Positions 9,002 to 17,804 of a stretch of 64,000 nucleotides of DNA are shown here, one piece after another. The position numbers were made by a program, and so were the translations under genes. How positions within the stretch are numbered: the first letter of the stretch is position 1; the number at the start of each line of letters is the position of its first letter. The DNA is from JAVMKJ01 sp031732875 (lineage in GTDB: Bacteria; Pseudomonadota; Gammaproteobacteria; Competibacterales; Competibacteraceae): positions 6,125 through 70,124 of the forward strand of contig JAVMKL010000284.1 of assembly GCA_031732875.1 (NCBI GenBank). The letters run 5' to 3'. The notes beneath the pieces were generated by a model. The model was not told where the DNA came from, did no database searches, and was given only the letters and a program-made list of their open reading frames with translations.

Positions 9002-9217
9002 ATGACCGCCGACCGTATCCCCCCACCCAGCGATCCCTCCTCCCCCTGCGTGGGGGTCTGCGTCATCAACGCGCGGACTCAACTGTGCGATGGATGTTTC
9101 CGGACGCTGGACGAAATCGCGGCTTGGTGGGATTACTCTCCCAAGCAAAAGCACGCGGTTCTCGCCAAGCTGGAACAGCGGTTGACACGAATTATGGATG
9201 GCACCTTCTTCGACTGA
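9002..9217 (+). CDS. DUF1289 family small cysteine-rich protein
   Basis: A 71-aa protein with the DUF1289 signature SPCVGVCVINARTQLCDGC followed by RTLDEIAAWW: four cysteines (two CxxxC/CxxC-type pairs) that probably bind a metal. Start placed at the ATG at 9002; an in-frame TTG at 8957 would add 15 residues with no family support. No strong ribosome-binding site is visible. It precedes the DUF2889 gene by 45 bp on the same strand. Function unknown. Confidence 0.85.
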   Translation: MTADRIPPPSDPSSPCVGVCVINARTQLCDGCFRTLDEIAAWWDYSPKQKHAVLAKLEQRLTRIMDGTFFD

Positions 9218-9262
9218 TCGATCGACCGCTGGCCAACCTTACCTTTAGCCAGGAGAAAAATC

Positions 9263-9874
9263 ATGCCGCTCTCGGCCCCCGCCGTTCCCCGCCAACTGTT
9301 GCACAAGCGCGCCGTCCAGTGCTGGGGCTACCGACGCGACGATGGCCTGTGGGAGATCGAGGGCCGGATGGTGGATACCAAGACTTATTCTTTTCCCAAC
9401 GAGGATCGGGGCGGCTTTATCCAGGCCGGCGAACCGCTTCATGACATGTGGATTCGCCTGACCGTGGACGGCGAATTCCTGATTCGCGATGTCGAGGCCA
9501 GCACCGACGGCTCGCCGTTCGGCCTCTGTCCCGCCATCACCGACCGCTACAGGCAACTCGTCGGCGCGCGCATCGGACCAGGCTGGACCCTGAAGCTCAG
9601 GGAACTATTCATGGGTATCAACGGTTGCACGCACATGACCGAACTGCTGGGTCCGGTCGCCACCACTTTTTTCCAGACCGTCTACGGCCAGCGCTACGAC
9701 GAGGAAGACGCCAAGCCCGCCGCCGAAAGAGCGCCGCCGCCGGTGCTGAATACCTGCCATGCCCTGGCGAACGATAGCCCGGTGGTAAAACAGCGCTGGC
9801 CGCTGGCCTATACCGGTCGAGACCGGGAAACGGACAGTCACAGCCGACTGCTGCTGGACGACTGCATCACCTGA
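9263..9874 (+). CDS. DUF2889 domain protein
   Basis: A 203-aa protein with the DUF2889 pattern: R-x-V-x-C-x-GYRRDDGLWEIEG near the N-terminus, DTKTYSF, the AGEPLHDMWIRLTVD block (about residues 55-70), and a C-terminal INGCTHMTELLGPVATTFFQ stretch with conserved Cys and His. AGGAG lies about 8 nt before the ATG. Family function is unknown; members are reported beside many metabolic genes. Possibly co-transcribed with the DUF1289 gene. Confidence 0.85.
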   Translation: MPLSAPAVPRQLLHKRAVQCWGYRRDDGLWEIEGRMVDTKTYSFPNEDRGGFIQAGEPLHDMWIRLTVDGEFLIRDVEASTDGSPFGLCPAITDRYRQLVGARIGPGWTLKLRELFMGINGCTHMTELLGPVATTFFQTVYGQRYDEEDAKPAAERAPPPVLNTCHALANDSPVVKQRWPLAYTGRDRETDSHSRLLLDDCIT

Positions 9875-9921
9875 ACCGACCCCGAGCGATTGGAATCACT
9901 GGAATACCGGCGTTCTCAGGC

Positions 9922-10926
9922 TCAGGCTGACTCCGGTTTCAAGTCCCGCGCCAGCAGGATTTCCACCGCCCGGCGCGGGTCCCGACCGCGGCGCAACACG
10001 AGATCCACTTGCTCGGTAATCGGCATTTCCACTTGGTATCGCCGCGCCAGACGCGCGGCTTCCCGTGCCGTGGCCGCTCCCTCCACCACCTGACCGATGG
10101 CCGCGCAGGCTGCTTCGGCCGTCTCGCCCCGCCCGATCGCCAGCCCGAAACGGCGGTTGCGCGACTGATCGTCGGTGCAGGTCAGCACCAGATCGCCGAT
10201 GCCGGCCAACCCCATGAAGGTTTCGCGCCGGCCGCCCACCGCCAGGCCCAGCCGTACCATTTCCGCCAGCCCGCGGGTGATCAGCGCCGCCCGGGCATTG
10301 GCCCCGAACCCCAGCCCATCCGCGATACCGGCGGCGATGGCCAGCACGTTCTTGATCGCCCCTCCCAACTCGACGCCGATGACATCGGTACTGGTGTAAG
10401 CCCGCAGGTTGGAACCGTGCAACAAGGTCGCCACCCGGCGGGCATGATCCGCGTCCGGCGCGGCGACGGTGACGGCGGTCGGTAACCCCAAGGCGACCTC
10501 CCGGGCGAAACTGGGACCGGAGATGACCGCCGCCGGCCAGGCTTCGCCCAGCACCTCCGCCGTGACCTCGTGCAGAAAACGACCGCTGCCATGCTCCAGT
10601 CCCTTGGTGGCCCAAGCGAAACCGGCGGTCGCCGGCAGGCAGGCGCGCAGCCGGATCAGAGTCTCCCCATAAGCCTGACTGGGCACCGCCGCCAACGCCA
10701 GTTCGACTCCGGCGAGCGCCTCGGTCAGATCGGCGCCGACCGACAGGGAGTTCGGAAATGGGATACCCGGCAGATAGCGGCGATTTTCCCGCTCCCGGCG
10801 GAGCGGCGCGACTTCCCCGGGGTCATGACCCCACAGCCGCACGGCGTGGCCGTTGCGAGCCAGTAGCAGCGCCAGCGCGGTTCCCCAGGAACCGACGCCC
10901 AGCACGGCGACCTCGGCGGCGATCAT
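9922..10926 (-). CDS. gpsA: Glycerol-3-phosphate dehydrogenase [NAD(P)+]
   Basis: Makes sn-glycerol 3-phosphate from dihydroxyacetone phosphate for phospholipid synthesis; cytosolic (334 aa, usual length). The N-terminal Rossmann motif is VLGVGSWGTALA (residues 8-19). Other motifs are WATKGLE, ISGPSFAREV and the catalytic-lysine segment GGAIKNVLAIAAGIADG with the GLAGIGDLVLTC block. It is the last gene of rhodanese-grxC-secB-gpsA, 3 bp after secB, the same order as in E. coli. Confidence 0.97.
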   Translation of the reverse strand: MIAAEVAVLGVGSWGTALALLLARNGHAVRLWGHDPGEVAPLRRERENRRYLPGIPFPNSLSVGADLTEALAGVELALAAVPSQAYGETLIRLRACLPATAGFAWATKGLEHGSGRFLHEVTAEVLGEAWPAAVISGPSFAREVALGLPTAVTVAAPDADHARRVATLLHGSNLRAYTSTDVIGVELGGAIKNVLAIAAGIADGLGFGANARAALITRGLAEMVRLGLAVGGRRETFMGLAGIGDLVLTCTDDQSRNRRFGLAIGRGETAEAACAAIGQVVEGAATAREAARLARRYQVEMPITEQVDLVLRRGRDPRRAVEILLARDLKPESA

Positions 10927-10929
10927 CCC

Positions 10930-11403
10930 TCAGTGAGTCTGGGCCGTGGTCGTCGCCGCGGCCTGCGCCTGCTGTTGCTGCAACCGCTGCAGGTAAAGAC
11001 CGTCGAAGTTGATCGGATTGAGCAGCAGCGCCGGGAATCCGCCCTTGCCGATCAGCGAGGCCAGTTCCTCGCGGGCGAAGGGAAACAGAATGTTCGGACA
11101 GAACGCATGCAGCATGTGCCCCATCTGCGCGTCCTCGAAACCCCGCAGAGTGAACAGGCCACCCTGCTGGATTTCGGCCAGGTAAGCGGTACGCTCGCCG
11201 AGCTTGGCGGTAACGGTCAGGGTCAGCACCACTTCGAACAGATCCTCGGTCAGCGGTGTGGCGCCGCTTTCGAGGCGTACCTCGGTTTGCGGCTGCCACT
11301 GCTCGGTGAAAATCATGGGGGAATTGGGTGTCTCCAGGGATACATCCTTCAGGTAGACTTTTTGGATTTCGAAGTGCTGGGGAATCTGCTGTTGCTCGCT
11401 CAT
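10930..11403 (-). CDS. secB: Protein-export chaperone SecB
   Basis: Cytosolic tetrameric chaperone that keeps preproteins unfolded and passes them to SecA (157 aa). Typical motifs: QIQKVYLKD-type start (EIQKVYLKDVSLETPNSP), LTLTVTAKLGERTAYLAEIQQGGLF core, CPNILFPFAREEL and GFPALLLNPINFDGLY. The ATG at 11403 is preferred over a TTG two codons upstream; AAGG precedes it by about 8 nt. Gene order with grxC and gpsA is as in enterobacteria. Confidence 0.97.
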   Translation of the reverse strand: MSEQQQIPQHFEIQKVYLKDVSLETPNSPMIFTEQWQPQTEVRLESGATPLTEDLFEVVLTLTVTAKLGERTAYLAEIQQGGLFTLRGFEDAQMGHMLHAFCPNILFPFAREELASLIGKGGFPALLLNPINFDGLYLQRLQQQQAQAAATTTAQTH

Positions 11404-11475
11404 GCGCAATGCCTTGTCTGAGAGGGTGTGATGGGTTGAATGACGATGGAAACAGCCGCCGGCGCCAGGCTCGCT

Positions 11476-11730
11476 TCAGTTCTTCAGCAACGGATCCAGC
11501 TTGCCGCGCTGCTCCAGCGCGAACAGATCGTCGCAGCCGCCGACATGCCGGTCACCGATGAAGATCTGGGGCACGGTATCGCGGCCGGTTCGCCGAGCGA
11601 TCTCGTCCCACAACCGAGGCTCGCGATCGACGTCCAGGACCGTGTAACTCACTCCCTTGCTGTCCAGCAACGCCCGGGCGCGCCGGCAATACGGGCAATA
11701 GTCGGCCGAATACATGACGATGTTCGACAT
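11476..11730 (-). CDS. grxC: Glutaredoxin 3 (GrxC)
   Basis: Small dithiol glutaredoxin (84 aa). The active site YCPYCRRA lies near residues 10-17, with the glutathione-binding TVPQIFIGDRHVGGCDDL block. Start at the ATG at 11730 (MSNIVMYSA), which matches the family; the 25 upstream codons in the longer frame overlap the preceding rhodanese gene. It sits between the rhodanese gene (19 bp upstream) and secB (72 bp downstream) in a conserved order. Confidence 0.96.
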   Translation of the reverse strand: MSNIVMYSADYCPYCRRARALLDSKGVSYTVLDVDREPRLWDEIARRTGRDTVPQIFIGDRHVGGCDDLFALEQRGKLDPLLKN

Positions 11731-11749
11731 GATCGAATCCGGTCGACGA

Positions 11750-12181
11750 TCAGGATTTCTTGCGGCTGACCGGCAGATGGGCGTCCGCCCAAGCCAGCAG
11801 GCCACCGTTCAGACTGTAGGCCGCGGTGATGCCGTTCTTCTTGAGCAGGGCGCAAGCCGACTGCGAGGCGGCACCGGTGCGGCAGTAAACAATGATCGGC
11901 TTGTCGCCGGCCTTGGTCAGTTCGCCCAGCCGTTCCTTGAGCGCGGCGAACGGGATATGGCGAGCCTGAGGAATATGGCCTTCCTTGTACTCGCCCCCAT
12001 CGCGGATGTCCACGACCCAGGCATCCCGATCATTGATCAGGCGCAGGGCTTCGGTGGCGTTGAGGGTGCTGACTCCACGCATCTTGCGCAGGATCTCGCT
12101 CCCGACCAGCATGCCCAGGATGGCGAACAGGGCCAGGAACAACAACCAGTTGTGCTGGGCAAATTCGGCAAAATCGCTCAT
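11750..12181 (-). CDS. yibN: Membrane-anchored rhodanese (YibN-like)
   Basis: A 143-aa protein with one N-terminal transmembrane helix (about residues 11-30), then a single rhodanese domain. The active-site loop is CRTGAA (catalytic Cys about residue 105), preceded by VVDIRDGGEYKEGHI and followed by LNGGLLAW. It probably moves sulfane sulfur at the inner membrane. It starts 8 bp after the DUF2892 gene and leads into grxC-secB-gpsA. The upstream ArsR/DUF2892 pair suggests a link to sulfide or persulfide handling (inference). Confidence 0.92.
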   Translation of the reverse strand: MSDFAEFAQHNWLLFLALFAILGMLVGSEILRKMRGVSTLNATEALRLINDRDAWVVDIRDGGEYKEGHIPQARHIPFAALKERLGELTKAGDKPIIVYCRTGAASQSACALLKKNGITAAYSLNGGLLAWADAHLPVSRKKS

Positions 12182-12189
12182 GACGTTCC

Positions 12190-12435
12190 TTAGTGATTGG
12201 TTCGATTCATCGAACGGTTGGCCCGATCACCCGCCTTCCCGACGCCCAGTTGCCACAGAATCCTCTCCGCCGGGCAGAATTGGGTGAAACCGCTCTGGAA
12301 CAGGTTCAGGCCCACGAAAGCGGCGAACCACAACCAGTGGTCGCTGTGGTGGAGCGGACTGGCCGGCGCTCCTAGCAACAGTGAAATCAGGATGAAGGAG
12401 CCGGCCATGATCCGAATGATCCGTTCGCTGTTCAT
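12190..12435 (-). CDS. DUF2892 inner-membrane protein
   Basis: An 81-aa protein beginning MNSERIIRIMAGSFILIS, the typical DUF2892 start, with two predicted transmembrane helices (about 9-25 and 31-48) and the family's GFTQFCPAERILWQLG motif carrying its cysteine. Such domains form the membrane part of YgaP-type rhodanese and occur in BigR-type sulfide-detoxification operons. Here it lies between an ArsR repressor and a rhodanese, all on the same strand. Confidence 0.88.
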   Translation of the reverse strand: MNSERIIRIMAGSFILISLLLGAPASPLHHSDHWLWFAAFVGLNLFQSGFTQFCPAERILWQLGVGKAGDRANRSMNRTNH

Positions 12436-12462
12436 GAATTGATCTCGATCGAGAAATGGTGG

Positions 12463-12486
12463 ATTTAGAGATTTAGAGATTGAGAT
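12463..12486. repeat. 8-bp tandem repeat between arsR and DUF2892 gene
   Basis: ATTTAGAG twice in tandem followed by a degenerate third copy (ATTGAGAT), in the 111-bp gap between the ArsR gene and the DUF2892 gene. It could alter spacing of regulatory sites if copy number varies. Confidence 0.5.
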
Positions 12487-12546
12487 ATCGAGCCATCGAG
12501 AACGGATCGAACGGAGGCGAGGCCGGCGACCGGTCCGCGCGCGCGG

Positions 12547-12909
12547 TCAGCCCCGCGCGCAGAAGACGTCCCGCATCATGCCGATCAGGCGCAACGTGCG
12601 AGCGTCTCCCACCCGATAATAGACCCGGTTGGCGTCCTTGCGACAGGTCAGGATGCCCTTGTCGCGCAGGATGGCCAAATGTTGGGAAATATTACTCTGG
12701 GACGTGCCGACATGCTCGACGATCTCCTGGACGCTGACCTCCTGGTCGCCCAAGATGCAGAGGATCTTGAGCCGTAGCGGATGCGACATCGCCTTGAGGG
12801 AGCGGGATGCCCGCTCGATGTCCTCGTCGCGGGTGATCAGGAAATCCATCGCCGGATGACCGGCGCCGGCGCCGTCCCGCGTCATGCCAGCACACTCATT
12901 GCGCACCAT
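12547..12909 (-). CDS. ArsR-family repressor, BigR/YgaV-type (persulfide sensor candidate)
   Basis: Winged-helix repressor (120 aa from the ATG at 12909; in-frame ATGs at 12885 and 12849 are possible, the last giving MDFLITRDEDIERA). The core AMSHPLRLKILCILG, the recognition helix SQSNISQHLAILRDKG and the wing RVYYRV fit ArsR. Two cysteines sit where BigR, SqrR and YgaV carry their persulfide-sensing pair: one in KILCILG and one at the very C-terminus in VFCARG; a third is in LTCRKD. The metal-binding CxC of classical ArsR is absent. Neighbours (DUF2892, rhodanese) support a reactive-sulfur role, which is inference. Confidence 0.85.
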   Translation of the reverse strand: MVRNECAGMTRDGAGAGHPAMDFLITRDEDIERASRSLKAMSHPLRLKILCILGDQEVSVQEIVEHVGTSQSNISQHLAILRDKGILTCRKDANRVYYRVGDARTLRLIGMMRDVFCARG

Positions 12910-12956
12910 GGATCCAACAACGCGTTATCGAGGAATTTCGCGAATTAGCATAGCTT

Positions 12957-12970
12957 AATATAGCGATATT
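12957..12970. promoter_or_regulatory. Candidate operator upstream of the ArsR repressor
   Basis: AATAT-AGCG-ATATT, a perfect 5-bp-arm palindrome 48 bp upstream of the arsR ATG. On the minus strand it falls in the spacer of a possible promoter (TTCTCA, 17 bp, TATGCT). A position over the promoter suits autorepression by an ArsR dimer. No binding evidence. Confidence 0.4.
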
Positions 12971-13148
12971 GAGAAGTTGCGCGCGCCGCCCGCGCCGCGA
13001 ATGCGGGAACGCGACTGGCGAAATCGGCCGGCCGGGCGTATGATCACGCGGCAAAATTTCCATATGATTTAAGCGTATCACCCCACCGCCGGCCCCCGCG
13101 CCGAACCCGATAGCGACAGCGATCACCCTGAACTGAGGAGGCATCAGA

Positions 13149-13901
13149 ATGTACAAGATCGTGCTCATCCGCCATGGCGAAAGCCAGTGGAACAAGGAAA
13201 ACCGCTTCACCGGCTGGATCGACGTGGATCTGTCCGACAAGGGCCGCGAGGAGGCCAAAAAAGCCGGACAAACGCTTAACAGGGAAGGCTATGTCTTCGA
13301 CGTAGCCTATACTTCGGTGCTCAAGCGCGCCATCCATACCCTGTGGACCGTGCTGGACGAGATGGACCTGGCGTGGATTCCGGTACACCGGAGCTGGCGC
13401 CTCAACGAGCGCCACTACGGCGCCCTGGCCGGCCTGAACAAGTCCGAAACCGCCGCCAAGCACGGCGAGGAGCAGGTCAAAATCTGGCGGCGCAGCTTCG
13501 ACATCCCACCGCCGGCGCTGGAGCCGAGCGACCCGCGCTTCCCCACCAACGACCCGCGCTACGCTGGCCTCGACCCACGCGTGCTGCCGGCCACCGAGAG
13601 CCTCAAGACCACCATCGACCGGGTACTGCCGTTCTGGCACGACGTCCTGGTGCCGACCATCCGCTCCGGCAAGCGGGTAGCGATCGCGGCCCATGGCAAC
13701 AGCCTGCGGGCGCTGGTCAAGTACCTCGACGACATGTCCGACGAGGCGATCATCGCCTTGAACATTCCGACCGCCGTACCGCTGGTCTACGAACTCGACG
13801 CCAACCTGCGGCCGATCAAGAAGGGTGGCCAGTATCTGGCCGATCCTGAGGAACTCAAGAAACTGATGGACGCCGTCGCCAACCAGGGCAAAGCCAAGTA
13901 A
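13149..13901 (+). CDS. gpmA: 2,3-bisphosphoglycerate-dependent phosphoglycerate mutase
   Basis: Glycolytic/gluconeogenic interconversion of 3- and 2-phosphoglycerate (250 aa). The histidine-phosphatase motif [10 protein letters not shown] (phosphorylated His9) is followed by [25 protein letters not shown] and the second catalytic histidine in [14 protein letters not shown]. Strong GAGGAGG before the ATG. It is followed, after 199 bp, by ctp. In many gammaproteobacteria this place holds the cofactor-independent gpmI plus envC; here the mutase is the dPGM type and envC is missing. Confidence 0.97.
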   Translation: MYKIVLIRHGESQWNKENRFTGWIDVDLSDKGREEAKKAGQTLNREGYVFDVAYTSVLKRAIHTLWTVLDEMDLAWIPVHRSWRLNERHYGALAGLNKSETAAKHGEEQVKIWRRSFDIPPPALEPSDPRFPTNDPRYAGLDPRVLPATESLKTTIDRVLPFWHDVLVPTIRSGKRVAIAAHGNSLRALVKYLDDMSDEAIIALNIPTAVPLVYELDANLRPIKKGGQYLADPEELKKLMDAVANQGKAK

Positions 13902-14100
13902 GCGTTCCTCGCATTATCCTCGCGACCGGCGCCGAATGCAGAATTTGGTGTCCGGTCGCCATCCCACCGCTTCCGGCGATTCCATCCAAAATTACCCTTC
14001 TGGCCTCGCAATTTCCGGACCCGGTCCGTTGTCTTATGCGGAAGGTCGTTCGAGGTATCCGAAATTTCCCTGTCGCGATCGAAGGATGTCTGGAGTGAAG

Positions 14101-15441
14101 ATGAAGGTTGCAACCCGACACGGTCTGGCGCTGGCCTTGAGTTTTCTGGCGGGTGTTTCCCTGACCGCCGTGCATGCCGTCTGGGCCGAGAAGGAAACGG
14201 CCCCGGAACCCAAGCTGCCGTTGGACGAGTTGCGCGCGTTCACCGGCGTGCTCGACGCCGTCAAGCAGGATTACGTGGAGCCGGTCAAGGACAAGGACCT
14301 GCTGGAAAATGCCATTCGTGGCATGCTGAGCAATCTCGATCCGCATTCCGCCTATCTGGACGCGGAGGCGTTCCAGGATTTGCAGATCGGCACGTCCGGG
14401 GAGTTCGGCGGGTTGGGCATCGAAGTCGGGCAGGAAGACGGTTTCATCAAGGTCATCGCGCCGATCGATGACACTCCCGCTCAAAAGGCCGGCATCCGCG
14501 CCGGCGACCTGATCATTCGGCTGGACGATACCTCGGTCAAGGGCATGCCCCTGTCGGATGCGATCCAGCGGATGCGCGGCAAACCGAACACGCCGATCAC
14601 CCTGACCATCGTCCGGGAAGGCGTGCGAAAACCGCTCAAGATCAAGCTGGTCCGGGAAATCATCCAGGTCAGGAGCGTCAAGAGCCGCTTGCTGGAGCCC
14701 GGCTTCGGCTACCTGCGGATCACCCAGTTCCAAGCCAAGACCGCCCCCAATCTGCGACAGTCTCTTCAGGAACTCGAACAGCAGAACAAGGGGCCCCTCA
14801 GGGGCTTGGTGCTCGATCTGCGCAACAATCCGGGAGGGGTGCTGAACGGCGCGGTGGACGTGGCCGACGATTTCCTCGAGGACGGCGCCATCGTTCAGAC
14901 CAAGGGGCGCGGCAACGGCTCCGATCAAAGTTACAAAGCCACGCCGGGCGATCTGCTGAAGGGCGCGCCGATGGTGGTACTGGTCAACAGCGGGTCCGCT
15001 TCGGCCTCGGAAATCGTCGCCGGCGCGCTTCAGGATCACCGGCGGGCGCTCGTTGTCGGCGAGCGCACGTTTGGTAAAGGATCGGTGCAGACCATTCTTC
15101 CGCTGGGCAACGGCACGGCGGTCAAGCTGACCACCGCCCGTTACTATACGCCGAACGGCCGCTCCATCCAGGCCGCCGGCATCGAGCCCGACATCAAGCT
15201 AAAATCGCTCAAGATCGGAGCCGACGACGGCGCCGACCCGGAATTCATCAAAGAATCCGACCTGACCGGCCACCTGCGCAACGACCGCGAGGACAAAGCC
15301 GACGGCAAGCAACCGGATAGCGCGCCCGAATCCAGGACGCCCGGCCCCGATGGAAATCTGGCGCAAAGCGACTACCCCTTGTACGAAGCCCTGAATCTGC
15401 TCAAGGGCATGGCCCTGTTGCAAAACCGCAAGAGCGGCTGA
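14101..15441 (+). CDS. ctp: S41 carboxyl-terminal processing protease (CtpA/Prc-like)
   Basis: Periplasmic tail-processing protease (446 aa). Start at the ATG at 14101, 5 nt after GGAG; the frame is open further upstream but without family support. It has a signal peptide or anchor (about 8-28), a PDZ domain (about 88-170, FGGLGIEVG to GDLIIRLDD), and the S41 core with catalytic Ser301 in GSASASE and Lys326/Gln330 in FGKGSVQ. The acidic C-terminal tail (about 385-425) is probably disordered. In Pseudomonas-type relatives it degrades peptidoglycan hydrolases with a lipoprotein partner; no partner is encoded nearby. Confidence 0.95.
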   Translation: MKVATRHGLALALSFLAGVSLTAVHAVWAEKETAPEPKLPLDELRAFTGVLDAVKQDYVEPVKDKDLLENAIRGMLSNLDPHSAYLDAEAFQDLQIGTSGEFGGLGIEVGQEDGFIKVIAPIDDTPAQKAGIRAGDLIIRLDDTSVKGMPLSDAIQRMRGKPNTPITLTIVREGVRKPLKIKLVREIIQVRSVKSRLLEPGFGYLRITQFQAKTAPNLRQSLQELEQQNKGPLRGLVLDLRNNPGGVLNGAVDVADDFLEDGAIVQTKGRGNGSDQSYKATPGDLLKGAPMVVLVNSGSASASEIVAGALQDHRRALVVGERTFGKGSVQTILPLGNGTAVKLTTARYYTPNGRSIQAAGIEPDIKLKSLKIGADDGADPEFIKESDLTGHLRNDREDKADGKQPDSAPESRTPGPDGNLAQSDYPLYEALNLLKGMALLQNRKSG

Positions 15442-15489
15442 ACGCCGGCTTGTGGCCCTCGTCCGCCCCAAATGAAGGAGAAGCCGTCC

Positions 15490-16035
15490 ATGGCCACCGT
15501 CCTCGTACCGCTTGCCCAAGGCTGCGAAGAACTGGAAGCCGTCACCATCATCGACCTGCTGCGCCGCGCCGACATCACGGTGGTCGTCGCCGGCTTGGAG
15601 GCCGGGCCGATCACCGCCTCGCGCGGGGTCTTGCTCGTGCCGGAAACCACCTTGGACGAGGTCTCAGACGGGGATTTCGACATGGTGGTACTGCCCGGCG
15701 GGCTGGGCGGCGCTCAGCGGCTGGAGGCCGACCAACGGATTGCGATGCTGCTGCGGCGGATGGCGGAACAGGGCCGCTACGTCGCCGCCATTTGCGCCGC
15801 GCCCCGCGTGCTGGCCAGCGCGGGCCTGCTGAAAAACCGCGAGGCCACCGCCTACCCGGGCATTCTCGACGGGCAGGCCGACATTCGACCGAGCAGCGCC
15901 GCGGTGGTGCGCGATGGAACCTTCATCACGTCGCGCGGCCCCGGCACGGCGATGGATTTTGCCTTGGCGCTGATTGAAATTCTGTGCGGCCGCGAGCGGC
16001 GTGACACGGTCGAGGCTGCGTTGCAGCGGCCCTGA
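15490..16035 (+). CDS. DJ-1/PfpI family protein (YajL-like)
   Basis: A 181-aa protein of the DJ-1 superfamily. Start at the ATG at 15490 (MATVLVPLAQGCEELEAV), with GGAG about 9 nt upstream. Motifs are the Glu of the nucleophile elbow region (GCEELE), LPGGLGGAQ and AAICAAPRVLASAGLL with the reactive cysteine (about residue 106), then TSRGPGTAMDFAL. Members are linked to oxidative-stress protection and proposed protein deglycation. It follows ctp by 48 bp on the same strand. Confidence 0.93.
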   Translation: MATVLVPLAQGCEELEAVTIIDLLRRADITVVVAGLEAGPITASRGVLLVPETTLDEVSDGDFDMVVLPGGLGGAQRLEADQRIAMLLRRMAEQGRYVAAICAAPRVLASAGLLKNREATAYPGILDGQADIRPSSAAVVRDGTFITSRGPGTAMDFALALIEILCGRERRDTVEAALQRP

Positions 16036-16100
16036 GCCTCCAATCCTCCAACCCTCTCGCATGGACCCATCGAGGAGAGGTCGGGCGAAAGGAACCGGCT

Positions 16101-17774
16101 TCAGGCATCCGTGGGCCAGGCACCGATCAGCAAGCCGACCCCAATCCCGCCCAATAGCCAGATCGGCAGGGGCGCATTCCAGAAGCTGACCGACTGCTGG
16201 GCATCAAACCCCAGCAGCACCGCCGCGCTAATCAGCAGCGCCGCGCCAACCCGCGCATGAAACGCGCGTCGGTTGGCCCGCCGCGCTTCCCGCCGCAACT
16301 GCGCCATTTCCTGTTTCTGCAATTGCACCGTCAGTTCGCCGCCATGCGCCTTGCGGAGCAGGCCGTAAATCAAATTCGGCAAATCCGGGGTCTGATCGGC
16401 CCAGCGCGGAATATAGTACTTGATGCGATTGAACACCGAACGCGGCCCGACCCGGTCCCGCATCCAGCTTTCCAGAAACGGCTTGGCGGTTTTCCACAAA
16501 TCCAGCTCGGGATCGAGTTGCCGACCCAGCCCCTCGATGTTGAGCAGGGTCTTCTGCAGCAGCACCAGTTGCGGCTGCACTTCCATGTTGAAGCGGCGGG
16601 CGGTCTGGAACAGCGTCAGCAGGAAACCGCCGAAGGAGATGTCCTTGAGCGGCCGGTCGAAGATCGGTTCCGATACGGTACGAATGGCCGACTCGAACTC
16701 GTCCACCCGGGTTTCCGCCGGCACCCAGCCGGATTCGATATGCAGTTCCGCCACCCGGCGGTAATCGCGGTGGAAAAACGCCAGAAAATTTTCGGCCAGA
16801 TAGTGTTGGTCGGTGGGATTCAGGGTGCCGATGATGCCGAAATCCACCGCGATATAGCGGGGATCGGCCGGATCGTCGGCATTGATGAAAATATTGCCGG
16901 GATGCATGTCGGCATGGAAGAAGCTGTCGCGAAACACCTGGGTAAAGAAAATCACCACCCCCCGTTCCGACAGTTTTTTCATATCCACGCCACGCCGCCG
17001 CAATTCGGCGATGTCGCCCACCGGAATACCGCGAATCCGCTCCATCACCAACACGTTGCGGCGGGTTTCCGGCCAGAACACCTCGGGCACGTACAGGATC
17101 GGCGAACCTTGGAAATTGTGCCGCAACTGACTGGCGTTGGCCGCTTCGCGAACCAGATCCAGTTCGTCGAAGATGGTCTTCTCGTACTCCGCCACCACCT
17201 CGACCGGCCGCAGCCGGCGGCCCTCCTTCCAGTAGCGCTGGGCCAGGCTGGCGATGATGTACAGCAATTCCACGTCGCGGCGGATGATTTTTTCGATACC
17301 CGGTCGCAACACCTTGACGACCACCTCCCGGTCGTTCGACAACCGGGCGGCATGGACCTGGGCGATGGAGGCGGACGCCAGCGGCTGGGCATCGAAGTCG
17401 GCGAACGCCGTCTCCAGCGGCTGACCGTAGGCTCTCTCGACGATGGCCCGCGCCTGTTCGCCGGGAAACGGCGGCACTTGGTCCTGCAACTTGGCCAGTT
17501 CCAGGGCGATGTCGTCCGGCAGCAGATCGCGGCGGGTGGACAACATCTGGCCGAACTTGACGAAGATCGGTCCCAGATCCTCCAGCGCCAGCCGGATGCG
17601 GGCGCCGCGCGCCAGCGTCGATTGCGGGCGGTCCACCCAGTTCCATGGCAGCAGATGGCGTAGAAATCCGACCGGCCGGAACAGATGGGTGGCAAGGATG
17701 ATATCGTCCAGGCCATGGCGCACCAGCACCCGGTTGATGTGCAGCAACCGCAGCAGTTGGGCCGGACCGAACAT
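16101..17774 (-). CDS. ubiB: Ubiquinone biosynthesis kinase-like protein UbiB
   Basis: Atypical ABC1/ADCK kinase-like ATPase needed for ubiquinone synthesis (557 aa). It has [16 protein letters not shown] (KxGQ motif, about 71-87), [13 protein letters not shown] (Ala-rich nucleotide loop), the catalytic-type [11 protein letters not shown] and VDFG blocks, and two C-terminal transmembrane helices (about 505-550) anchoring it to the inner membrane. It lies 30 bp after ubiJ in the ubiE-ubiJ-ubiB order known from E. coli. Confidence 0.97.
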   Translation of the reverse strand: MFGPAQLLRLLHINRVLVRHGLDDIILATHLFRPVGFLRHLLPWNWVDRPQSTLARGARIRLALEDLGPIFVKFGQMLSTRRDLLPDDIALELAKLQDQVPPFPGEQARAIVERAYGQPLETAFADFDAQPLASASIAQVHAARLSNDREVVVKVLRPGIEKIIRRDVELLYIIASLAQRYWKEGRRLRPVEVVAEYEKTIFDELDLVREAANASQLRHNFQGSPILYVPEVFWPETRRNVLVMERIRGIPVGDIAELRRRGVDMKKLSERGVVIFFTQVFRDSFFHADMHPGNIFINADDPADPRYIAVDFGIIGTLNPTDQHYLAENFLAFFHRDYRRVAELHIESGWVPAETRVDEFESAIRTVSEPIFDRPLKDISFGGFLLTLFQTARRFNMEVQPQLVLLQKTLLNIEGLGRQLDPELDLWKTAKPFLESWMRDRVGPRSVFNRIKYYIPRWADQTPDLPNLIYGLLRKAHGGELTVQLQKQEMAQLRREARRANRRAFHARVGAALLISAAVLLGFDAQQSVSFWNAPLPIWLLGGIGVGLLIGAWPTDA

Positions 17775-17804
17775 GCCGTCTTCGCGCCTCGGCGGAGCGC
17801 GGGA

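Noticed and set aside
8599..9154. Minus-strand frames of 84-156 codons in the gap
   Set aside because: They cross the inverted-repeat element, have no ribosome-binding site and no recognisable domain.
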